Positions 34,410 to 46,300 of a stretch of 64,000 nucleotides of DNA are shown in pieces; the first letter of the stretch is position 1, and each line of letters opens with the position of its first letter. The notes beneath the pieces were generated by a model. That model was given only the letters and a program-made list of their open reading frames with translations, made no database searches and was not told the DNA's origin. Origin of the DNA: Ilex aquifolium (taxonomy: Eukaryota; Streptophyta; Magnoliopsida; Aquifoliales; Aquifoliaceae); the NCBI GenBank assembly GCA_951799425.1, contig OX637409.1, positions 20,818,460 to 20,882,459 on the forward strand. The letters are read 5' to 3'. Position numbers and translations under genes: made by a program.

Positions 34410-35016
34410 GAGTTTGTTTGGTTTGATTCTTCAAAATTGTTTTTTTATATTCAAAACTCTAAAAACAATGAAACGATGTTTGGTTTAAATTTTTGTTCTC
34501 AAATTTTTGGAAAAAAGTGAGAATTGAAGCATAAAAAACAGAGCTTGTTTTCAAGTTATTTTTGTGAAAATTTTGGAAACACGGAGACAAACCTCTTTCA
34601 TGAAGTCTGCCCTTCGAGTCCCTTTAGCAGCAAAATGTTTTTTTTTCCCCTTCCTCTTTGTCTCTCTCTCCACTTTGCCCATCAAACAAAACGAACACCA
34701 CAGAGGAAGCATTAGATTTCTCTCTCTCTCTCTCTCTTGCAACAATTAAAGATTCAAATTTACACAGATCTGAGCACAGATGTGTGTGTGTGTGAGTGTG
34801 TTTTGTGGAGACAGAGAGAGGGGAAAGAAAGAAAGAGGTGGAAATTGTGAATTATTGTCCAAACAGATTTTATAATTTTTGTTCTTTAAAATTATTTTTA
34901 AAAATATATAACCAAACAGATTTTGTAATCTAAAAATTTTTAAAAATAGTTTCTTAAAATTCTTTCCAAAAATAATTTTTAGATACTGTTTTTTGAGATA
35001 CAAATCAAACAGACTC
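34410..35016. mobile_element. PIF/Harbinger-like MITE
   Basis: The ends GAGTTTGTTTGGTTTGATTC and GATACAAATCAAACAGACTC are near-perfect complements. TTA is duplicated (34407-34409 and 35017-35019), the PIF/Harbinger preference. The 607-base interior includes (TC)n at 34722-34738 and TGTGTG at 34782-34800. Related ends to the element at 22129-23052. Confidence 0.8.
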
Positions 35017-35019
35017 TTA

Positions 35020-36528
35020 GTTCACCAAACAAGTATTTGCAAAAAAATTCAGATATATACTATCTTAAATATTCACATGACATCATTGTAAACATTAGTG
35101 GTGAGACAGTGCATCATTTATGATATAAAGTCATGCTTGTACCTTAATTTTGCAGAACATTCTTTTTTTTTTTGTTTTTCCTGTTGGTTATCAAATTTGC
35201 CCAAACAAATATTTTCTTCTATAAGAAACCACATTTGTCCATGTGAACAATATCTTCCATTTGATTATTAAATGTTTAATGTCATGCTATTATTTTTTTT
35301 TTTGAATACACTAATTGAATATCCTTTATACCAAAAAGATGTTTTTGAAAACCTAAAAGAACATATAAAATTCTTTAAAATAAAATAGGGAATATGGTAG
35401 TTTTAGAAATGGGTTAGGTTCTCAATCCATATATGATTGCTCTAATACCTCATATAATAATATAATCAATCGTATACGAAATTTAGAACACTGAGTTTAA
35501 ATTATAACTAGTCTTCCCCTCACTTTCTTAACAATATGTAGTGCACTTTCAATTAGACAACTCTAGGATATTGTCCTTGATGATCTAATGGACATTTCAT
35601 TTTGGAAAGCTATTATTAGACACTAAATGCTTACACTTTTGTTTCAACTATATTAAAATAAAAAGTATGCATAAATTTATCAAAATAGATCATTTAATAA
35701 TTTCGGGCACACAATGCATGTGTTATTGGACAATATCTATAACCTTTTTTTTTTTTCACAAATCTAAGTAATGGAAGCCTAATTTCAAAAAAATTCTAAC
35801 ATGCATTTGCCAGAAGAGTAAGTAGAACAAATCGTATCTAACATGCATAGATACAATTAGAACCCTAGTGACTAGTAGGACCCATTTATTTGTTAGGTTA
35901 GAGCCAACAACATGTTTAGTTGTATCATTTGGACTATTAATTTGGTCCCAAAATGATGATTAGAGTGTAGCATTGTTGGATCTATATTATGTGAGTCTAG
36001 TAAATCCATTTCTTTGGTATTCAAATAATTAAAATTCAATTCAAACCCAATATTCATGAAGTGGAGTTTGTAAGCTGTGACTGAAATTCATCAAAATTAA
36101 TTGGGATGTTTGAGTCAATTTACGTGCAAATCAACTAATATTTTTTTCGGTCAAGTTAAAAATAGATCATTCACTCTAGAACTAGATTATTCACGAAATA
36201 TAAAATTCGTCATAAGCTAACTCCATTGTGTTCATTCACATAGGAGCAAAACCACTCATCTTTTGATAAAAAGAGAACAAACAAGCGTCTCAATATCACT
36301 AATCACCTTATATTAATCCAAATTTAGTACAAAATAAATCCCTCCTTTTATTTTTTGTCTTAACAAACTGGGTATTTTTACTTTTTTCTTTTTGGTAACT
36401 AAAGAAAGTGGGTATTAGAACAAATGAAAGTGTATTATGCAAAATACAAATGGACTTTTAAAATCAAGAAGCCAAATGTAACCTGTAACTGTAACAAATT
36501 AGATCGATGTAGTATTGCTCTTCGCTCT
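35020..36528. other. Gene-free AT-rich spacer
   Basis: No exon or bounded repeat recognised. Confidence 0.4.
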
Positions 36529-39122
36529 TCACAAAATGGAGCACGAATTCGGGTTCTCATCGCTGAACATCTGATGGGCAGGACTGTAGGACGGCAGGGC
36601 ATAACTGTAGTACGGATATTGGTACTGCTCCACCTTCTCACCACCACCTCCGCCACCTTCACCACCGGCTTTTCTCTCTCCGCCACTCATCTCCTTCTCA
36701 CAACCGCTTTTTTCTTTCTTCTCACTTTCCGTATCGCCGTCTCTGCCACTTTCACAACCAGTTTTTCCCTCTCCCCCACACTCCTCACCGCCGTTTTTTT
36801 CTTTCATCTCGCAATCGTTCTTAGGTGGAACAATCTCAACGTGTTTCTTCAGCTGCTGCTTCAGTGACTCAGCCAGAACCTTCATGTCCATTGATCCCCT
36901 GACTGTCACCAGGCCCATTGCGCCGTCTATGGTCATATCATTATACCCTGTAAACGCCGTTAAGTCTCCGTTAAGCTCGAACACACAAACTCGTGTTAAG
37001 GCTGAGGTTTGATAATCTCACCTATGGTGTTGGTGACCAGTTTCTGAATTTTTTCGGTACATCCTATGCAACCGCAGTACAAATGCACCTTCAGTACCGC
37101 CGTTGTCATCGGAGGCTGAAACAATTATACATACAAAACAATTCAATATATAGGATTATGTGATAATCGATCCAAAAAACAAAGTGATTTCGGTGAAAAT
37201 CAATTTCATTTTGGTTGAATTGGGCAGTCAAACGATGTACCTTTTTCCCAAACCCGTTAAGACATTGAGAAGAATCAGAAAATCAATAGGGAACAACAGT
37301 AACTAACCCCATTGGAATTCTTCCCTTTTGGTTTTTCCTTTTGCTCGTCTTTTGCCTCTTTCTTCTTATTCTCTTCTCTGCCACCACCATTCTCTCTCTC
37401 TTTCTTCTTGTTCTTGTCCTCGTCTTTCTCTGGCAATGGAGAAACCTTGTGGACATTCTTATACTTATTCTGCTCGACCGTTGTTCGGTGGCTCACCGGA
37501 TTTACTTTTCCGATTATCGGCGGTTTGTGCGTGTCTCCGACTCCACCTTGCACAGATTCAATACCTTTTTATACACGAATCAGAAATAGACCAACAAATC
37601 AATCTACTGAGTTACCACATATTAGTAAAAGCCCAAAATAATTTGATATAAGTCACATATGATCCTTCTCACCAGAGCTTTTTTCTGTCTTCTCGTTATC
37701 TAGGCCACCTTCGCCACCAGTTTTTCTCTCTCCGCCATCCTTTTCCTCTTGATCATCTCCGCTTTTCTCTTTCTTCTCATCTTCCTTCTGAGGTGAAAGT
37801 GGAACAATCTCAACATCTTTATTCAGCTGTTGCTTCAGTGACTCAGCCAGAGCCTTCATGTCCATTGACCCTTTGACTGTCACCTGACCATTTACACCGT
37901 CCATCTTCATCTGATGATATCCTATAGCAGTAAACGCCGTTAACACTCCGTTACGGTCTGATACAGATACCAAAAAAAGAAGAAGAGTATTTGTAATGGA
38001 AAAAGACTTGAAAAAGGAGGTTTTAAAATGATACCAATTGTCTTGGTGACTACTTTCTGAATCTTCTGGGTACATCCTATGCAAGCGCAATGCGAATGCA
38101 CCTTCAGCATCGCCGTTGTGGTCACCGGAGACTTTACAGACCAAAAAATTTGATAAAGTTGATGAAATTAACAATGGCAAAAACGAGTAGTTAATAATTT
38201 GATTTTACTTTAAGTGCGCAACCACAAGGAGAATTTCTCTATCGTGAATGTCAAGTAAATTACCTTAGCCATGAAAAATCAAGAAATTTGAATGAAATTA
38301 CTATAAGGTTGAGAGGAAGAAGAAAAGAAAATCGGGAACATGCGCGCTATATGGAGTAGCAGTAGCTAATTGTAATTACCTCCTTGGATTTCATTTTCTT
38401 CTCTTCTTGCTTTTCCTTTGGCTTGTCTATGGCGTCTTTCTTCGTTTTCTTTTCTCCGCTACCGCCATTCTCCTTCTTCTTGTCTTTGTCTTTGTCTTCG
38501 TCTTTCTTTGGCAATGGAGAGACCTGTTCCGACTTGGCAACCGGTTCTCGGAGTTTCGATAGATGGACTTTTCTGATTGTCGTCACTGGGTTTGTGTCGC
38601 CTTCGACGCATTCCACAGAATCCACACCTTTGCCCATACAAATCCGAAAAATAGCAACAAGTCATTTACTGAGTCGCAACATATCAGTATTAAACTCAAG
38701 CTAGGCCTTATCGATCACAAAATCAGGGAACATATTGGAAGATGGTAAGAAACAGTGGAAATGAGGAAGAAAAATGTGGTGGACCTGTGCTTGAACACGG
38801 AAAACAGAGAGAAAATGGTGGAAAATTATAAACAAAAGCAGAAAAACAGAGAACAGCCGAAGAATGTAAAATGAAAGATAAGAATTGAGAAGACAAAGTA
38901 AAAATAGAAAGATAAATCAGAAACAGAGAACTGAAAAGAAATCTTCCAAAATCATGAAAGGAAAATTCGTTGAATCTAATGATTTGTCGTACGTGGAAAA
39001 CCACGGATGGACTTTTTGATTTCCGTCCGAGTCACCGTGATACTCTGTTTGACTTCATTCTTTCCTTCACCGCCTTTGTTGTTGTTCATGCTCTTCGGCT
39101 GCAACCAAACACAGAAACAACA

Positions 39123-39160
<38 letters not shown>

Positions 39161-39181
39161 GGTTTTACTGACCTCCGCCAT
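36529..39181 (-). CDS. HIPP locus 2: multi-HMA isoprenylated protein, possibly two units spliced into one
   Basis: Exons read leftward as 39181-39173 (ATG, MAE), 39098-38993, 38627-38380, 38131-38035, 37957-37673, 37564-37308, 37115-37022 and 36989-36529. All GT-AG and all phases agree. HMA halves are KQSITVTRTEIKKSIRG (no Cys), CACIGC and CGCIGC. Between them lie Lys/Glu-rich linkers, and each HMA is completed by KGSMDMK(A/V)LAESLKQQL. The final exon ends SCSIL, a CaaX prenylation box. The fifth exon is homologous to the last exon but lacks CaaX. It would stop at 37653 if unspliced, or use the internal GTGAGA donor (37672) to join the next linker exon in phase. So the locus is either two HIPP genes, the right one complete and the left one missing its first exons, or one fused gene. 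Expected at membranes, binding metal or regulating metal and stress responses (family knowledge). Confidence 0.65.
39127..39157. repeat. (GA)n microsatellite
   Basis: About 15 GA units in intron 1 of HIPP locus 2, at the same intron position as the longer array in gene 1. Confidence 0.85.
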
Positions 39182-39199
39182 TGTCAGTCTCTGAGTTGG

Positions 39200-39260
39200 G
39201 AGAAAGTATTGGAACAGAGAGAGAGAGAACTGAAGAGATACTTATAGGGGCCGGAAGGGG
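39200..39260 (-). promoter_or_regulatory. HIPP locus 2 core promoter
   Basis: Minus-strand TATAAGTA at 39246-39239, followed by a TC-rich leader (CTCTCTCTCTGTTCC) to the ATG at 39181. Confidence 0.5.
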
Positions 39261-40428
39261 TAGCGTGGGAATTTTAGAGTTATGAAGTTAAATGACACTT
39301 TCCACACCAAAATTTGTTTGAATTTTCAATTCATATTCTGAAAGATTAAAACTTTCACAATACACAATCAATCAAATAAAAAAGTTATAATGTTATCTGT
39401 TCTAATAAAATTTAGTACCAAATTTGCATATAAAATATTTAACAAAATGAAAGAGTATTCTTTGAGTACCGGTAGAAATGCTATAGAAGTAAGATAGCTA
39501 GTTTGTTTACCATAATTATTACGGGCTGCTAGGTAAATTCCTAAAGTAGATTAGTTCGATTTGCAACACCTGTTTCCGTAGCACCAAGACCAATTTGATT
39601 TTGGTTCATGTTGCTACTTTTTACTTGATTCAAGGTACAACATGTAAATTTTAATCTTTTAAAATATGAATTGATAATTTGAAAATATGGAGGGAACAAA
39701 GTGTTATTCAGCCTTATTTGTAGTAGTAGTTAGGGTAGGACAAACGTGAGGAGGGTAGTGGCTCACTGGGAAACTTCGGTGTGTTTGCTTGTGCATGTCT
39801 CCATCGGTGGACTTTCCTTTGCTTGTTTGCTTTTCTCTCTCCGATGGAATAGTCAAGTAAGAAAGGAAAACAATGGAAAATTTCCTTTGCTTTTCGCAGG
39901 ACTTTACAGTTTGTAGCCTCCACCATTGAATAAGAAATTGGCTCATGTCGGTCACACACACACACTCACTCTCTCTCATCCGCCAAAAGTGACATTCCAT
40001 CCATTCAGTGAATTCATGAATGAACACATATCTCGTAAGTATACCATAATAGGTTTTTACCTTTTCATAAACAATAATTCCGCGGTGACCAAGTTTTACA
40101 GTAAATGATGTGGAATGTCCAGCTGTTAAATGGGACCCACTAATTTGATCCTATCACTAGTTTTGCTGCTAATGAAATTTGAAGGAAGACCTCGTTAAAG
40201 TCTTTAGTAGTTATTTTTTGTTCTCAATTCTCATTTTTTTTGAAAATTTATTTTTCAAAACTGTTAACCAAACAACATTTCATAAAATTGTGTTTTGAGA
40301 ACAAAAAATTAATTTTGAGATACAAACCAAACACCACCTATATTTTATGGTCATTGAATATTGCTCATAGAAAATTAAATTAATTACTTTATATTGCTAT
40401 TCATTTTATTCATTAATAATATTGATTG
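39260..40428. other. Spacer with degraded PIF-like end
   Basis: Positions 40200-40345 contain AACCAAACAACATTT and GAGATACAAACCAAACACC, resembling ends of the MITE at 34410-35016, but no second terminus was located. Nothing else recognised. Confidence 0.4.
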
Positions 40429-40881
40429 ATGGATGAAGAGGTATCTAGTGGTTCTACAAGTGTGGAGTCGAATACAAAAAAGAATGAGGATGAAAGGGAA
40501 GAAACAGGAAAATGTTACTTTACATTTCTTAGGATTTGGAAGATACATAGTATGCTTGGAACACAAGAGAGTTTCAACTTAAATGTAAGTGCCTTTTTTT
40601 ATTAGTGTCGCTAATTTCCTTTTGGATTATCATTTTTGATTCATTTTAATTATATCATGTACAATGTAGGCATCTAAAATACAAATGTCACAAGATATTG
40701 ATGGAGGAAATTATGGCTTTGTTGAACAAAGGTATAAGGGCTTGTACATGCAATCAAACATGAGTCTATTTATGCAGCCAAGTATGTTAGAAAAAGAAAG
40801 TTTTCAGCGCCCATTGCATTCAAATATGATGACCAAAGGGCTGGCTATGAATCAGGGTTTTAGCAAGCCAACAATTCTGAG
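40429..40881 (+). CDS. Unrecognised two-exon gene fragment
   Basis: Exon 1 (40429-40584) opens with ATG and encodes MDEEVSSGSTSVESNTKKNE followed by a Cys/Phe/Trp-containing segment (CYFTFLRIWKIHSML). It ends AACTTAAAT|GTAAGT in phase 0. Exon 2 (40670-40881) starts after AATGTAG in phase 0, encodes ASKIQMSQDIDGGNYGFVEQ and a Met-rich stretch, and ends TCTGAG|GTACTT in phase 2. Total about 122 codons, then unresolved. Consistent splice sites in a sequence this AT-rich suggest a real or recently active gene piece. It may be a fragment carried by a transposon. No family recognised; a later exon was not found before 41985. Confidence 0.4.
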
Positions 40882-40889
40882 GTACTTGC

Positions 40890-41985
40890 ATCTAGGTTTT
40901 CTGTGTCCATTGATCATAGGTGTTCATCTACTTGAAAGTTAATCATTGCTTGATTTTCTTGCAATGTTTAGTTAATTTCGATGCCAATTGAATCTCCAAT
41001 AGAAAAAACGATTCATCATAACGATTGTTAGACTTGGTTAATTTCGGCCTGAAGCTTTTTCAACCCATTACTTTCGAAATCATTCGTCAAATGGGTCATT
41101 GATTGCACACAATGATGCATTACATTTTATCAAAAAAAAAAAAGAAGAAAAAAATTAAATTGAAAAAAAACACCCTAAAAGACGACATGTGTCTACTAAA
41201 AATCCATACCCATAAATGGAAATGAATTATGTCGATTTTTCTTCATATAAATCCAAGAAAAATAGTCAAAACAAATTTTAACAATTTTTCTTAGCATAAA
41301 TCCAAAAAAAATTAATTTTCACTTTTTCTTGGCATAAATTCAAGAATATCAATTTATTGTCCAACTAAAATTCACAACCAATTTTTTGTATAAAAAATAC
41401 AAGAAAAAATGGTTAAAATCCAGACACACCGCTTCGTAATGGAGATCCACACCAGCTTGTCAAAGTAACGCACATGAAGGAAGACCGATGTTTGTGTCAT
41501 TTGAGATTGGCGGGAAAAAATGGTTTGATGAAAGTAAAAATAAATTTTTGTGTCTTGCACTAGAATCAAGGAAGTGAAAAGGTGTTAAAGCAACTTATTG
41601 TTGGGTTTCACTTTGACGGAAGTACTTGGACGGTATTTCATAAAGTTGTGGACCCCATTTAATAGTGGTCATTTCACGTCATTTAGTGTAAGTTTTGGTC
41701 ACCATAACATTATTAATTTTCGATTTCATAAGAGCTTTAACCATGTATAATCTGGTTAGACTAATTCTATTTGTAGTAAATTTGGTATTTGGCGTACCGA
41801 GGCCTTGATTGAGTTTAGAAGTGTGTATATAAATATTAGCAATCGGGAATGGGTCAAGACATAATTGGATTTGAATTAATTAGTTTTTTTTTTTTGCATT
41901 CAAAAACAATAACATGATCCATAACCATCTATGATAATGAAATTTACTTTATTTTTTGGTCAATTAAGATTTATGAATTTGTTTT
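40890..41985. other. Gene-free spacer
   Basis: AT-rich, several AAAATTAATTTT and ATAAATCCAAGAAAAA repeats at 41220-41400. No gene recognised. Confidence 0.4.
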
Positions 41986-42679
41986 GATGAGCCCAAATTT
42001 GACTAGGCCGAGCCCAATAGAAATAAACCGAGAAGAGCCCATGTGATCAGTATCTAGAAGGGAGTCCAATTCACCAAACCCAGATCCAGAAAGAAGACCA
42101 AGGAGCCAACGCCCAAGGAGAGGCATCCCAGGGCTGGTCCCCCGATCCTCCTTCGCCTTCTTGACTTTTGTTACTCCAAATTTAGGTCTAGCCCACTCCA
42201 ACTTAAGTCCAAGCTCAGGTTCAAGTCCAACCCAGCCTAGGATCATCCTCCGACTAAATAGAAGCACGAGGAAAAAAATATCAAAATACAGAGATCAAAT
42301 CCTACTATAATTGTATTTACTAAATTGTAGTGACCGTCTCACCGCCCTACTAAACCTATATAATGTAAGCCCTCTCCACATAGAGGGCATGACTTTGAGA
42401 CCTCACACATCTCCCTACAAACATTGCTCTCTCTTGTTCTTAGCACTGTAATACTTCTGGAGAATACTCTCCCGGCGACTTTTGCTCATTAATAAAGATC
42501 TCCGGACACCGCTGCCGTTCCCGAAAATGGAGTAGGTCACCAGAACCGAACCATTATATACCTCTGTGTTGGCTCTTTGTTTGTTGTTCTATCATTGATT
42601 GTCTGGTTATTGTTTATTAATTGCACCCTTACACATTCTTGACTGTTGATTTTGCGCAATACCGATTTGTGCATTATCA
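41986..42679 (+). mobile_element. Solo LTR (Ty3/gypsy-type, TGATGAGCCC...GCATTATCA)
   Basis: The 694-base LTR is flanked by a perfect 5-bp duplication TGTTT (41981-41985 and 42680-42684). It shares ends, layout and several motifs with the LTR at 2937 (TGATGAGCC start, TATATAATGTAAGCCCTCTC, AATAAAG, GGAGTAGGTCACC, ACCGAACCATTATA, TTTGTGCATTATCA end), but is a different subfamily. Formed by LTR-LTR recombination. Confidence 0.88.
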
Positions 42680-42954
42680 TGTTTAATATATCTTATACCA
42701 TCTATTCTATTGCAATATACATATGATTGGTCGCATTAATATTATTTATTTATATTCATATCATAATATATATATCTCGAGTAAATGTAAAGAATGATTA
42801 TCAAATTCTCAATCTATATCCTAAGATTAAAATTTTAACATTACACTCTCAATTAGGAAAAAAAATAAAAATTTAGTCCAAAACTAAATATTCGACGCCT
42901 CTTTCAATAAGTTTGTTTATTGTATTTTGTCCTTCACAAAAAAAACGTTTATCC

Positions 42955-43500
42955 AAGGAGGAAAGAAAGAGTATTTTCTTTCATTTTGTTTGGTAAGAAG
43001 GATGAAAAATTATAAAAATAAATTTTTTATTGTGTTGTTTAATATGAAAAAAAAAAAGAGAAACATGTTATAAATTAAAATACCAAAAAAGCCCTTGAGT
43101 ATGAAATTATCGAATTGAACTTTTACCCTCTATTCGATACGATGGAAAATACTGTTGATGAAAAATGGGAGGATAGGGAAAACTTTCCCTAGTTTTGTAT
43201 GATAAGAAAATAAGGTGGAGTAGAAAAAAAGGATGAAAAGGTATTTTAGTCCGCGCGCCAAAAAAAATCAACCCACGTTTGGGTGGAAAGTGGGGTACTT
43301 GAGTGGAGTTGGGTCAATTTACTAATATGTCCTTTACAGTTTTGTAGATAACATCCATTGGTACTTTTGGAAAAAATTAGCCACGTGTAGACATTGTGGT
43401 GACCACTAGTAGGTTAGCAGTTCACTTTTGTGAGCCGTTACGCTTTAGGATCAAAATTTTATTTTGGTGTATTATTTTGATCATTTAAAAAATAGAAATA
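42955..43500. repeat. Direct repeat, left copy
   Basis: About 500 bases nearly identical to 47035-47575: GTAAGAAGGATGAAAAATTA, AAAAAAGCCCTTGAGTATGA, CGCGCG, CTTGAGTGGAGTTGGGTCAA and AGCAGTTCACTTTTGTGAGCC in the same order. The right copy lies exactly against the left edge of block 2. Confidence 0.8.
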
Positions 43501-43785
43501 TTTTGACATGTTTTGGAAACGTTTTGATCCGTTTTAGAAATAGAATAAAAAAAATTAAGAATTAATTTTTTAAAACATTAGTCGAAATATACTAAAATAT
43601 TTTAAAATATCTTGAAATATTTTGAAACAGTTATACAAATACATTGAAACATTATAAAACATTTCGAAACGTTATGAAACACCTTGAAGTATTAAAATTT
43701 TGATTCTATCACTAATTTTTTTTTATTTCCATAAAAACGGAAACGTTTCGAACATTTCGATCATTTCGAAATGAAATTTTGATCC
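43448..43785. mobile_element. MITE with GGATCAAAAT ends
   Basis: GGATCAAAATTTTATTTTGG at the left, CGAAATGAAATTTTGATCC at the right, TTA duplicated on both sides (43445-43447 and 43786-43788). The 338-base palindrome is the same family as 14943-15287. A truncated left end also survives at about 47540-47580. Confidence 0.78.
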
Positions 43786-43789
43786 TTAT

Positions 43790-45353
43790 TTACAATATAC
43801 CTTTTTTTCCCCATTTTCATACACCGATTATATTTCTACCACATGATTTGATGCAATATAAATGATTTCATATTTTTTGAATATAATGGTATTTTTTTTT
43901 CAACCCTCTTATTTTTCATGCAATAAAAAATATTTTTTATTGGTGAAGGTATAATGATAAATAAAATTTGCACGTGTTTCTTTTATTTTTATTTTTTTTG
44001 ATATCAAATAATAAAAAATTAATTCATCTAACTTTTCATCTATCGTATCAAATAAAAAAATAATTTTTTCTTTTCTTTAAAGATAAAAATTCTATTTCTC
44101 ATAATTTTTTTATTTTTTCTATTTTTCATCATTTCTACCAAAATGACCATTAATATTAAATTCGAATCGGTCAAACTCGACCGTTAACAGACCTATCCTC
44201 TGTACATTTAGCGTGTTTGTGGGCGCGTTTGTGAACTTGCAACTGGGGTGGTGGATTGTGTCGGGTCCGACTCCTCTGCGGTAAGGAAGTAACTGTATAT
44301 CATGCGGTTAAGTGAAACGATGTCGTTTTACGGTATTTTTATTTTTTTTTAAATCTTACACAAAAAACGACGTCGTTTGTTCAAATCAGACCCAACTTTG
44401 GGGAAGGAGAAAAGGGATTGAGAAGAGCAATCACAGACGCAGGAAGGGCAATAGGTGTGCCGAACGGAGGAGGAGACCACTATGTAACCAATAATGCTTA
44501 GACCCATCATCCTCATTACCACCATCAACATCACATTCCCATGCAGATGCTTCCGCTGAGGATTCATATCTATGGCTATCACTCTCTCTGTAGGTTTAAA
44601 GGATCTGAAATGAGATTGTTTTGCCTTTGACGATGAAGTAGCAAAGATGGAACCGTATACGAACCTTTTTTCTGCTTAAGACGTAATTAGAGAGTAGAAG
44701 TCTGCCAGTGCCCAGTTGTTGTGAACGACCGCGGACACGACGTCGCATTGGTTAGCAATAACTTGAAAAAATTTCAACCACTTCCCTTTTAGTTTATCAT
44801 ATCTTCAAAGACATCTCTTCTATTTATGAATCTTCCCTAACACCCCCTGTTAGATTAAAAGTATTAATTAAAATATAATTTTACTAAATTGCCCATAATA
44901 TATTTTAGAAAAAATTTTATCCACACCCTCTCTAGATAGACATATCTTTTATGAAATTATTATTTTTTAATTCTCTTTTTAGTGGATCATCTATTATGCA
45001 TTTAAGTGATCCCTCACTCATTAATAATTGTTGATTCGATAATAAAAGAATTAAAGAAAAAAAAATATATTGGAGAAGATCTGCCTTCAAATTAAAACCA
45101 TCCTCCAAGATCATTGAACCTATCATAAGGATTGACCTATTGAACCTACCTTATTAAGCATTCAAAATTTCAATGGTCTTGGCTAAAGACCCCAATGCAA
45201 ACCTTTAAGAGGATGTTTGGTAAGGGGGAATAGGGGGTTTGACAAGATGAGTTTGAGAAAAATAGTTTAAAGGATTCCAAAACCCTATGTTTGGATTGAA
45301 AATTCAATCTTGAGTTTTTAAACCCAGTTTGCAGTTGACCCGAATATTAAACC
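43790..45353. other. Spacer
   Basis: AT-rich. AACGATGTCGTTTT (about 44317) and AAACGACGTCGTTT (about 44366) lie 35 bases apart in opposite sense, a palindromic pair also common near plant promoters and MITEs. No supported gene. Confidence 0.4.
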
Positions 45354-45921
45354 TGATGAGCCCAGATTCAACAGGGTCAGACCCAATAAATTAAATAAGC
45401 CTAGGTCAGCCAAAAGGATCAGCCAAACCTAACTCCCAGTGCAAGGCCCAAAGAGTCCAAGAAGATTAGAGTACGTGAGGAGCAATCATCGGGATATCCA
45501 CTCTCGAAGATCAAGACAATCTTTAATCGTACCTATCCTTAGCTGTAGTTATCCTACTCGAAGAATTAGTACATTTATTTTCACGTCACCACCTCACCTA
45601 TGGGTTTTGTGTCTATAAAATGTAAACTTCCTCCACATGAGAGAGATATCTCTCTACACACCCCTCACATAGCTATTTCTCTCTCTTAGCTACCATACCT
45701 CTCATAGAGCTCACATTTGATCTTTCTCTCACTTTACTTTATTATTAAAGGTTTTTCGGCTACCGTTGCCGCTTTTAGAGTGGAGTAGGTCACTCTAACT
45801 GAACCACTGATCATTTATGTATTGATCTAATATTTGTCTTTTACTATTGATTGCTTCATTAATTACTCTGCATTATACATTAGACTGTTGATTGTGTATA
45901 AGCTTATTTTGTGTATCATCA
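45354..45921 (+). mobile_element. Solo LTR (Ty3/gypsy-type, TGATGAGCCC...GTATCATCA)
   Basis: The 568-base LTR has TGATGA...TCATCA ends. Flanks AAACC (45349-45353) and AAACT (45922-45926) differ in one base. Internal TATAAAATGTAAACTTCC (about 45614) and GGAGTAGGTCACTCTAACTG follow the layout of the other two LTR families in the window. Confidence 0.8.
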
Positions 45922-45926
45922 AAACT

Positions 45927-46300
45927 AGGGGTGTCAAACATGTCGGGTTAAACGGTTACGTGTCGGGTTAAACGGGTGACGGGTAAAAAACATGTAAACC
46001 CATATATCACATGTTTAATAAACGAGTGAAAAACCTCAACACAAACACGAACCGTTTAATTTTTTAAAATAATTATTAATTTATTATTATATTAATTTTA
46101 TTTAAACGAGTAAACGGTTGATAAATAGGTTGACAGGACTCACCCGAACACAACTCGTTTATTAAACGTGTCTAATGGGTCAACCTGTTTACCACCCGAA
46201 CCCGTTAAGGTCTCACCAAAATCTGCTTAATTCGTGTTGATTAATCGTGCCATGTCGGACTTTGACAGGTCCAATCAAAACCCATGATCATGAGTTTCAT
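45927..46300. mobile_element. Degraded hAT-type MITE (TAGGGGTGTCAAA end)
   Basis: Starts TAGGGGTGTCAAACATG and is rich in GGGTTAAACGG/CCGTTTA motifs to about 46270. The right end is not recognisable (GACTTTGACAGG may be its remnant), so bounds are approximate. Confidence 0.45.
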
